Source: Naasia aerilata (GTDB taxonomy: Bacteria > Actinomycetota > Actinomycetes > Actinomycetales > Microbacteriaceae). Taken from it: a stretch of 64,000 bases of DNA. Positions 57,632-64,000 of this stretch are shown in pieces (position 1 is the stretch's first letter; the number at the start of each line of letters is the position of its first letter). Both the position numbers and the translations under genes were made by a program. Under the pieces are notes generated by a model that was not told where the DNA came from, searched no databases, and saw only the letters and a program-made list of their open reading frames with translations. The stretch is from assembly GCF_030296595.1 (NCBI RefSeq), contig NZ_AP027731.1:2170001-2234000 (forward strand), in the 5' to 3' direction.

Positions 57632-57665
57632 GAAGGGCCGACCCGGAATCCCGGGCCGGCCCTTC
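57632..57665 (+). terminator. Terminator after tig
   Basis: GAAGGGCCG-ACCCGG (57632-57646) pairs with CCGGGCCGGCCCTTC (57651-57665), one bulge, 4-base loop, 16 bp after the stop. Confidence 0.8.
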
Positions 57666-57678
57666 GCGTCCCCAGACA

Positions 57679-57732
57679 GCACGTTGCGGCTCGGATAGCC
57701 CGCTTCGCAGCGCGATCCGAGCCGCAACGTGC
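57679..57732. repeat. 17-bp perfect inverted repeat
   Basis: GCACGTTGCGGCTCGGA (57679-57695) and its exact complement (57716-57732) enclose a 20-base loop that contains a further small self-complementary word. It lies between the tig terminator and the clpP1 promoter, so termination is not needed here. Confidence 0.8.
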
Positions 57733-57772
57733 CAAGCGAGCGCTGCCTCCGCTCGCCTCCGCCGCGACACTC

Positions 57773-57786
57773 TGCCGACGGCGAAC
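57773..57786 (+). promoter_or_regulatory. ClgR-box-like site upstream of clpP1P2
   Basis: TGCCGACGGCGAAC matches the core of the actinobacterial ClgR consensus (CGCYNANRGCGWW) with one mismatch, 67 bp before the clpP1 start. ClgR is known to activate clpP1P2 in corynebacteria, bifidobacteria and mycobacteria; here it is only a sequence match. Confidence 0.5.
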
Positions 57787-57852
57787 AGGCCGGATCGCGC
57801 GTGTTGTCTTGGATAGATTCGAACCACTTCCCACAGAACGGAGCATCTCCCG

Positions 57853-58455
57853 ATGGCTGATCCAGTAATGGCGCCGAACGTTTTCGACCGACTGCTGAGG
57901 GACCGCATCATCTGGCTCGGTTCCGAGGTGCGTGACGACAACGCGAACGAGATCGCGGCCAAGCTGCTGCTCCTCGCGGCAGAGGACGCCGAGAAGGACA
58001 TCTACCTCTACATCAACTCGCCCGGCGGCTCGATCACCGCCGGCATGGCGATCTACGACACGATGCAGTTCGTCCCTAACGACATCGTCACGGTCGGCAT
58101 CGGCATGGCGGCCTCCATGGGTCAGCTGCTGCTCACGGCCGGCACCAAGGGCAAGCGCTACATCACGCCGAACGCCCGGGTGCTGCTGCACCAGCCGCAC
58201 GGCGGCTTCGGCGGCACGGCGAGCGACATCCAGACGCAGGCGCAGCTGATCCTCGACATGAAGAAGCGTCTCGCCGAGATCACCGCGGCGCAGACCGGCA
58301 AGACCGTCGAGCAGATCAACGCCGACGGCGACCGCGACCGCTGGTTCAGCGCCGAGGAGGCGCTCGAGTACGGCTTCGTGGACCACATCCGCGAGTCGGC
58401 CCTCGACGTGACCGGCGGCGGCGGAACCACCGACAGCGCCGTCAAGCAGCTGTAG
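57853..58455 (+). CDS. clpP1: ATP-dependent Clp protease proteolytic subunit 1
   Basis: A 200-residue ClpP. Catalytic Ser88 (GMAASMGQ), His113 (LLHQPHGG) and a later Asp; the strand [19 protein letters not shown] and helix are conserved. It forms mixed ClpP1P2 rings working with ClpX/ClpC. ATG 57853, 25 bp before clpP2 (operon). Confidence 0.96.
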   Translation: MADPVMAPNVFDRLLRDRIIWLGSEVRDDNANEIAAKLLLLAAEDAEKDIYLYINSPGGSITAGMAIYDTMQFVPNDIVTVGIGMAASMGQLLLTAGTKGKRYITPNARVLLHQPHGGFGGTASDIQTQAQLILDMKKRLAEITAAQTGKTVEQINADGDRDRWFSAEEALEYGFVDHIRESALDVTGGGGTTDSAVKQL

Positions 58456-58480
58456 TTCCAACGACCAAGAGAGACGACAC

Positions 58481-59148
58481 ATGACGAACTACGACTTCGG
58501 CGGCACCGCGTTCGGCCAGGGCGCGGCCCCAGCTCGCGCTACATCCTCCCGACGTTCGAGGAGCGCACCGCCTACGGCTACAAGCGCCAGGACCCCTACG
58601 CAAAGCTCTTCGAGGACCGCATCGTCTTCCTCGGCGTGCAGGTGGACGACGCATCCGCGGACGACATCATGGCCCAGCTGCTCGTGCTCGAGAGCCAGGA
58701 CCCCGACCGCGACATCGTGATGTACATCAATTCGCCCGGTGGCTCGTTCACCGCGATGACGGCGATCTACGACACGATGCAGTACATCCGCCCGCAGATC
58801 CAGACGGTCGTCCTCGGCCAGGCGGCATCCGCGGCGGCCGTGCTCACCGCGGCCGGCACGCCCGGCAAGCGGCTGGCCCTGCCGAACGCGCGCATCCTCA
58901 TCCACCAGCCCGCGACCGGTGACGCCGGCCGCGGCCAGGCCTCCGACATCGAGATCCAGGCGCGGGAGATCATGCGGATGCGCGAGTGGCTGGAGGAGAC
59001 GCTGTCGAAGCACTCCAACCGCAGCCAGGAGCAGGTCAACAAGGACATCGACCGCGACAAGATCCTGTCCGCGGACGAGGCCCTCGAGTACGGCCTCATC
59101 GACCAGGTCCTCACGAGCCGGAAGAACCTCCCCGCGCTCGTTCGCTAG
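58481..59148 (+). CDS. clpP2: ATP-dependent Clp protease proteolytic subunit 2 (frame break near 58530)
   Basis: ClpP2 of about 222 residues. Catalytic Ser is in [11 protein letters not shown], His in LIHQPATG and the conserved [20 protein letters not shown] (read in parts). One C is missing from GCCCC near 58530; restored, ATG 58481 reads into [23 protein letters not shown], the expected N-terminus (read in parts). Partner of ClpP1. Confidence 0.94.
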
Positions 59149-59172
59149 TCCCGGCTCCCTCCGGGGAACCCA

Positions 59173-59229
59173 CGAGATGCCACTTTCGGCCCTCCTTCTT
59201 CGCGAATGGGGGCGGAAGGTGGCATCTCG
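59173..59229. repeat. Palindrome after clpP2
   Basis: CGAGATGCCAC (59173-59183) and GTGGCATCTCG (59219-59229) are exact complements, with partial pairing extending inward. It may terminate the clpP operon. Confidence 0.65.
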
Positions 59230-59298
59230 CCGTTAAGGAAGGATTGCAGCGCTCGCGGAGGCCGCCGGGCGGGCAGCCGCGGTTCCTAGGCTCGCCGC

Positions 59299-60411
59299 AT
59301 GCGCTCCCTGCTCCTCGCCCCCGCGGCCCTCGCCGCCCTGCTTCTCCTCACCTCCTGTGCCACACCGCCGGCGGATGCGGAGCCGTCCCCGGTTCCCTCC
59401 TCTCCGTCCGCCGAGCCGACCCCGACTCCCTCCTCGCCCTCCGGCGTGCTCGGCTGCGACGACCTTCTCGGCTCCGACCTTGTGTCCGCCGCTCTGGCAG
59501 GCGAGGACGGCGAGAGCCCGGAGCCGGTGGCCGCGCGCCAGCCCTCCGCCGACCTGGGTGACCTCGCCGTCGACATGGCGGGTGGCCTCACCTGCTCGTG
59601 GCGGATCGGCGCCGCCGAGGGCAACCCGCTCGAGTACCGCGACGCCGACGACTGGGCCTACCTGCACGTCCGCGTGCTGCCTGAGGCGGCCGGCGACTGG
59701 ACCGCCTACCTGTTCGGCGACAGCCCGGTCGACGGCCGCGCCACCATCGCCGGGGTCGAGGCCGCGACCGGATGCGGCGACTTCGGCTGCGCGATCTCCG
59801 CGCCGGTCGGCGACGCCTGGGTCGAGCTCTCGGTGAGCGCCTTCAACTTCGCCCTCGGTGCCTCGCCCTACGGATCGATGAGCATCGACGAGATCGTCGC
59901 CGACCTGACGCCGGCCGCGGAGTCCGTGTTCGCCGCGACCGCCGGCGCCGGCCCGGACCAGCTGGCTTGGCCGGACACGATGGTGGCGGACGTCACCGCC
60001 CAGTGCAACGGCGCGCTCGACCCCCAGGGAGTCGGCGCGGCGCTCGGCCTGTCCTCCTTCTCCTATGACGAGCCGGAGATCACCCTGCCGCCGGTGGCGC
60101 CCCTGTCGGTCGTCGCCGCCTACCGGGCGAAGGTCTACAGCTGCTACGGCAGTGACGGCGACACCGTGATCACGGTGGCCCGCGGGGGAGATGACGCCCT
60201 CCGCGCCGCCCTGGCCGAGCCGGACCTGTCGACCGGGCTCGAGCCGCTGACGCTCGAACTCGCCGTCGACGGCGAGGTGGCTGCGCGTGCCTGCGCCGAC
60301 ACCTCCTCCTACTGCTCGGTGCTGTTCACGATCGGCGACACCGCGTACCAGGTGGAGTCGCGGGTGGATGCGGTCGCCGTCGCCGAGGCGATGATCGCCC
60401 AGGCGCGGTAG
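59299..60411 (+). CDS. Large exported lipoprotein, unknown function
   Basis: A 370-residue lipoprotein. The signal ends in the lipobox LTSC (about residues 17-20); a Ser/Pro/Thr linker follows. The mature part holds at least eight cysteines in pairs (LGCDDLL, GGLTCSW, ATGCGDFGCA, TAQCNG, YSCYG, RACADTSSYCS), suggesting disulphide-rich exported domains. It interrupts the usual clpP-clpX neighbourhood. No function recognised. Confidence 0.82.
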   Translation: MRSLLLAPAALAALLLLTSCATPPADAEPSPVPSSPSAEPTPTPSSPSGVLGCDDLLGSDLVSAALAGEDGESPEPVAARQPSADLGDLAVDMAGGLTCSWRIGAAEGNPLEYRDADDWAYLHVRVLPEAAGDWTAYLFGDSPVDGRATIAGVEAATGCGDFGCAISAPVGDAWVELSVSAFNFALGASPYGSMSIDEIVADLTPAAESVFAATAGAGPDQLAWPDTMVADVTAQCNGALDPQGVGAALGLSSFSYDEPEITLPPVAPLSVVAAYRAKVYSCYGSDGDTVITVARGGDDALRAALAEPDLSTGLEPLTLELAVDGEVAARACADTSSYCSVLFTIGDTAYQVESRVDAVAVAEAMIAQAR

Positions 60412-60420
60412 GCCGGGGCG

Positions 60421-60760
60421 CCGTCGAGCGCACCCTCGAGCACCGAGCGCGCTCGCCCACCACCGAGCGCACCCCTTGGCACCGAGCGCGCTCGCCCACC
60501 ACCGAGCGCGCCCCTTGGCACCGAGCGCACCCCGTACCCGGGGTGCGTTCGGTGTTTCGGGGTGCGCTCGGAGCCGCGCCTGTGCGCTCGGTGTCTCGGG
60601 GCGCTCGACGCGCACGTTGCCCGCCCTCAGCACCGGATGCGACGCGCCGCACGCAGGGCCGCATCGAGCGCGGTGCGACCACCGAGCGCTCCCCGTGACG
60701 CCGAGCGCGGGGCGTAGACGGGGCGCGCTCGTCGTCACGCCCCGCGCTCGGCGGGAAGGC
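60421..60760. repeat. GC-rich block of CACCGAGCGC direct and inverted repeats
   Basis: A 39-bp unit beginning CACCGAGCGCGCTCGCCCAC occurs in tandem at 60441-60479 and 60480-60518 with one change. CACCGAGCGCACCCCG (60519) folds onto an inverted copy ending GGTG at about 60554. A second, larger inverted repeat has perfect 17-base arms, CGCCGAGCGCGGGGCGT (60699-60715) and its complement (60737-60753). Single copies lie between. Confidence 0.88.
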
Positions 60761-60963
60761 CCGCCGCGTCCGGCGCCTCACTACGCGCTCGACGCGACGA
60801 GTCATCGCGAGAACGTGACTCGGCAGCGCATCCTGCCCACCGCATCCTCGTCTTAAGCCTGATCAGCCACCCCTAGAGGTCACCGCCCGCGGCGAACCTC
60901 CCCTCCGCGCGCGCCGGGGCGCCACCCGGCGCGGAGCTCCCGAATAGCTCCCCACACCCTCCT

Positions 60964-61020
60964 CGAGGTGGCACTAGGTGCTGCCACCTCGCCCCGGAAA
61001 CGACATCACCTGCCACCTCG
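60964..61020. repeat. CGAGGTGGCA palindrome with a third arm
   Basis: CGAGGTGGCA (60964-60973) pairs with TGCCACCTCG (60982-60991); an identical right arm recurs at 61011-61020. It lies 160 bp upstream of clpX, beyond the repeat block. Confidence 0.7.
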
Positions 61021-61182
61021 GCGACCGCAGCGGCGACACGACCGGGGGACGGGACTGGGGGACGAAACGGGCGGCACGCCGACGGCGAACGCCGCTTGCC
61101 GCCCATGGTCACCCTTGCGGGTTAGGCTCGTTCCCACATCGACGCGCGCCGGCGGGCGGGCGATGACCGGGAGGACGTAAGC

Positions 61183-62458
61183 ATGGCGCGAATCGGGGAG
61201 AGCGCGGACCTGCTCAAGTGCTCCTTCTGCGGGAAGAGCCAGAAGCAGGTTCAGCAGCTGATCGCCGGTCCCGGGGTCTACATCTGCGACGAGTGCGTCG
61301 AGCTCTGCAACGAGATCATCGAGGAGCGCCTCGCCGAGGCCGGCGAAGAGACGACGGGGAGTTCGACCTCCCCAAGCCGCGCGAGATCTACGACTTCCTC
61401 GAGGAGTACGTCATCGGCCAGGACGCGGCCAAGAAGTCGCTGTCCGTCGCGGTCTACAACCACTACAAGCGGATCCGCGCGCGCCAGACGCTGACGCCGG
61501 CCGAGGCCCTCGCGGATGACGTCGAGATCGCCAAGTCGAACATCCTCCTCATCGGCCCCACCGGCTGCGGCAAGACCTATCTCGCGCAGACTCTCGCGAA
61601 GCGCCTGAACGTGCCCTTCGCCGTCGCGGATGCGACCGCACTGACCGAGGCGGGCTACGTCGGCGAGGACGTCGAGAACATCCTCCTGAAGCTCATCCAG
61701 GCCGCCGACTACGACGTCAAGCGCGCTGAGACCGGCATCATCTACATCGACGAGGTCGACAAGATCGCGCGCAAGGCGGAGAACCCGTCGATCACGCGCG
61801 ACGTCTCGGGCGAGGGTGTCCAGCAGGCGCTGCTGAAGATCCTCGAGGGGACGGTCGCGTCGGTGCCGCCGCAGGGCGGGCGCAAGCACCCGCACCAGGA
61901 GTTCATCCAGATCGACACCACGAACGTGCTGTTCATCGTGGCCGGCGCGTTCGCCGGGCTCGAGGACATCATCTCCCAGCGCGCGGGCAAGAAGGGCATC
62001 GGCTTCGGTGCCCCTTGCACAGCAAGGGCGACGACGTGAACCTCTTCGGCGAGGTGCTCCCGGAGGACCTCCACAAGTTCGGCCTGATCCCGGAGTTCAT
62101 CGGGCGCCTGCCCGTCGTGACCACGGTCACTCAGCTCGACCAGCACGCGCTGATGGAGATCCTCACGGTCCCGAAGAACGCTCTGGTGCGTCAGTACCAG
62201 CGCATGTTCGAGATCGACGGGGTCAAGCTCGAGTTCGACCAGGGTGCCCTCGAGGCGATCGCCGACCTGGCCGTCCTCCGCCAGACCGGTGCGCGCGGCC
62301 TCCGGGCCATCCTCGAGGAGGTCCTCGGTCCGGTGATGTTCGAGGTTCCCTCGAACAGCGAGGTCGGCCGCGTCGTGATCACGCGGGCGTCGGTGCTCGA
62401 GAACGCTGCGCCGACCATCGTGCCGCGCAAGCCGATCCGCGCGGAGAAGTCCGCCTAA
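61183..62458 (+). CDS. clpX: ATP-dependent Clp protease ATP-binding subunit ClpX (two frame breaks)
   Basis: An AAA+ unfoldase of about 425 residues. Zinc-finger cysteines are in CSFCGKSQ and CDECVELC, Walker A in GPTGCGKTY, Walker B in IIYIDEVDK, the sensor/arginine region in [15 protein letters not shown] and the IGF-type ClpP loop in [10 protein letters not shown] missing from GGGG near 61360 and a C missing from GCCCC near 62012 interrupt the frame; both repairs restore family sequence ([20 protein letters not shown], read in parts; [11 protein letters not shown]). ATG 61183. Confidence 0.95.
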
Positions 62459-62563
62459 GCCGCGCTGCCGTCACCGGCCGCGCACGCACAGTTCCGGTGC
62501 GCGCTACCTGAGGCGCGCGCCGGGCGGGCCGCCCACGCGTCCGGACCCGGCCTACGGGCTAGA

Positions 62564-64000
62564 TCACACCTCGACGGTGATCGCGTGCAGCCCGGTGGCG
62601 CCGTCGGGCAGGACGTTCCGCATGGTGGTGTCCTGCAGCACCCCGTCCGTGTCGGTCGCCCGCACCGTCAGGGTGTGGGTTCCCGGTTCCGCTGGCCAGT
62701 CCCAGCTCCACTGCCGCCAGGTGTCGGCGGACAGGGCATCCCCGAGTCGCGCCTCGTTCCAGGGGCCGTCGTCCACCTGGACCTCGACCTTGCTGATGCC
62801 GGTGTGCTGCTCCCACGCGACGCCGGCTACCGTGACGGTTCCCGCGGACACCTTCCGGCCGGCGATCGGCACGTCGATGCGGCTGGACATCTTCACCGGA
62901 CCCTGCTCGCCCCAGCCGCGCTGGGTCCAGTACGCCTGTACGCGGTCATAGCGGGTGACCTCGAGCTCGACGACCCATTTGGTCGCCGAGACGTAGCCGA
63001 AGAGCCCCGGAACGACCATGCGGGCGGGGAAGCCGTGCTCGCGGGGGAGGGGCGCGCCGTTCATCCCCACGGCGAGCAACGCATCCCGGTCGTCCGTGAG
63101 CGCCTCGATGGGCGTGCCGGCGGTGAACCCGTCGGAGCTCTTGGAGAGCACCATGTCGGCGTCCGGGAGCGGCTTCGCCCAGGCGAGGAGGTTGCGGATC
63201 GGGTAGCCGAGCCAGGTGGCGGTCGAGATGTACGGGCCGCCGACCGGGTTCGACACGCAGCCGATGGTGATCCGGCTCTCGGTCATCGGCAGCGCCAGCA
63301 GCTGGTCGTAGCCGATCTCGACCGGGTGCTCAACCATGCCGGTGATCTTCAGTGTCCACTCCGCCGGGTCCAGCAGCGGCAGGAAGACCGCGGTGTCGAT
63401 CCGGTAGAAGTCCGCGTTCGGCGTGATGAGCGGGGAGATGCCGGGAACGTCGAGGATCGCGCCCGGGGGAACGGGAGGCGCCGCCGTGGCGGGCTGGGGG
63501 AGGCGGATCGCCCTGCGGGCGGTCTCGATGGCGCGGGAGCCGAGCGACACGGTCTGAGCCGTGGCTGCGGCCGCCGCACCGATCACCGCGGCGGCGATCG
63601 AGGTGACGAGGAACGAGCGCCGGGTGCTTCCCGCTGCGGCCGCAGGAGCGTCGACGACCCTCTCCTCCCGGACGGCCCGCCTCGTGAGGAGCCGCAGAGC
63701 CACGATGGATGCCGCTGCGCCGACGACCGCAGGGAGCGGAGCCAGCGGCGTCGCGCCGGAGCGCGTGCTCACCGCGACCACGGCGACCACCGCGAGCAAG
63801 CCGAGCAGCGCGGAGCCCCAGGGAGGCCGCACGCGTTCGAGGAGACCCGCGAGGACTGCTGTGACCGCGACGACCACGAGGAGGCTGAGGATGAGCACGA
63901 CCTTGTCCGCCGTGCCGGCGAACGAGATGACGAACTCCTTGAGCCAGCCGGGCGTGAGGTCGATCACGAAGGATGAGACGCCGCTGAGCGGGCTGGTGCC
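62564..64000 (-). CDS. Membrane-anchored molybdopterin-dependent (sulfite-oxidase-like) oxidoreductase, start outside window
   Basis: The C-terminal 478 codons of a YedY/sulfite-oxidase-family protein. In order: several membrane helices, a Tat-like junction (STRRSFLVTSIAAAVIGAAAAATA, read in parts), the molybdenum domain with ligand Cys in RITIGCVSNPVGG, and a C-terminal Ig-like Mo-co dimerisation domain (VTVAGVAWEQHTGISKVEVQVDDGPW, read in parts). It faces the outside of the cell; substrate unknown. The frame is open to the window's right edge, so the true start lies beyond it. Confidence 0.88.
   Translation of the reverse strand, partial: GTSPLSGVSSFVIDLTPGWLKEFVISFAGTADKVVLILSLLVVVAVTAVLAGLLERVRPPWGSALLGLLAVVAVVAVSTRSGATPLAPLPAVVGAAASIVALRLLTRRAVREERVVDAPAAAAGSTRRSFLVTSIAAAVIGAAAAATAQTVSLGSRAIETARRAIRLPQPATAAPPVPPGAILDVPGISPLITPNADFYRIDTAVFLPLLDPAEWTLKITGMVEHPVEIGYDQLLALPMTESRITIGCVSNPVGGPYISTATWLGYPIRNLLAWAKPLPDADMVLSKSSDGFTAGTPIEALTDDRDALLAVGMNGAPLPREHGFPARMVVPGLFGYVSATKWVVELEVTRYDRVQAYWTQRGWGEQGPVKMSSRIDVPIAGRKVSAGTVTVAGVAWEQHTGISKVEVQVDDGPWNEARLGDALSADTWRQWSWDWPAEPGTHTLTVRATDTDGVLQDTTMRNVLPDGATGLHAITVEV

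Noticed and set aside
60476..60856. 126-codon open frame in the repeat block
   Set aside because: Arises from the repeated CACCGAGCGC words (Ala/Arg/Ser-rich) with no ribosome site or homology.

Overview
The window is about 64 kb of very GC-rich DNA from an actinobacterium. Gene content points to the family Microbacteriaceae: an EttA/Orn/SCO4848-type core set, F420/LLM-type oxidoreductases, the GlgX-TreY-TreZ trehalose operon, a TPP-riboswitch-controlled YkoEDC thiamine-precursor importer, and tig-clpP1-clpP2-clpX. The genus cannot be fixed from the sequence alone. Four tRNA genes are present (His-GTG, Arg-TCT, Gly-TCC, Pro-TGG). I see no phage, IS transposase, CRISPR array, rRNA or plasmid module; this is ordinary chromosome with many short intergenic repeats.

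Layout. 0-6.2 kb: an MpaB-type oxygenase fragment, CorA, a three-gene type III polyketide operon (synthase, membrane methyltransferase, FAD hydroxylase) resembling the phenolic-lipid srsABC operon, a small protein, and DNA polymerase IV. 6.2-12.5 kb: glgX-treY-treZ, which converts glycogen to trehalose. 12.6-16.2 kb: a GerW-like protein, an LLM oxidoreductase and a NarL-type two-component pair. 16.2-19.8 kb: a TPP riboswitch followed by ykoE-ykoD-ykoC and an overlapping P-loop kinase. 19.8-28.4 kb: a catalytically degenerate D,D-carboxypeptidase homologue, a zincin, lipoprotein, tRNA-His, oligoribonuclease, GDPD, a divergent MFS/LysR pair and a four-helix membrane protein. 28.4-34.4 kb: a 122-bp tandem array grown from the 3' end of tRNA-Arg, a MarR/MFS operon, transporters, an aldo-keto reductase and MsrA. 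34.5-43.4 kb: an SSB-like protein, EttA, thioesterases, a flavoprotein dehydrogenase bracketed by two inverted 103-bp elements, truncated haemoglobin-MscS, and a VOC protein. 43.5-55.9 kb: PepN, YbaK, RpiB-Nei, PaiB-like protein, amidohydrolase, Dps, LLM enzyme, TetR and AlkD-like repair protein. 56-64 kb: tRNA-Pro, tig, clpP1P2 (with a ClgR-like box), a lipoprotein, a dense GC-rich repeat block, clpX, and the start-less part of a membrane-anchored molybdopterin oxidoreductase.

Data quality strongly shapes the reading. At least 18 conserved genes carry frame breaks. Nearly all are explained by a single missing C or G in a short C/G run (for example clpX twice, ykoD three times, clpP2, pepN, glgX). 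That pattern is far more likely to be systematic homopolymer undercalling in the assembly than gene decay, and it also creates two false gene fusions (treY-treZ and rpiB-nei). I annotate these genes as whole genes with an internal break.

No obviously new multi-gene system is visible. The most unusual signals are non-coding: the tRNA-derived array at 28.4-28.85 kb, the paired 103-bp palindromic elements around the flavoprotein gene, a family-like set of long, sequence-unrelated intergenic palindromes, and the repeat block upstream of clpX. On the protein side, the inactive-looking D,D-carboxypeptidase homologue, the cysteine-less Nei finger and the kinase attached to the thiamine importer are the best candidates for follow-up.
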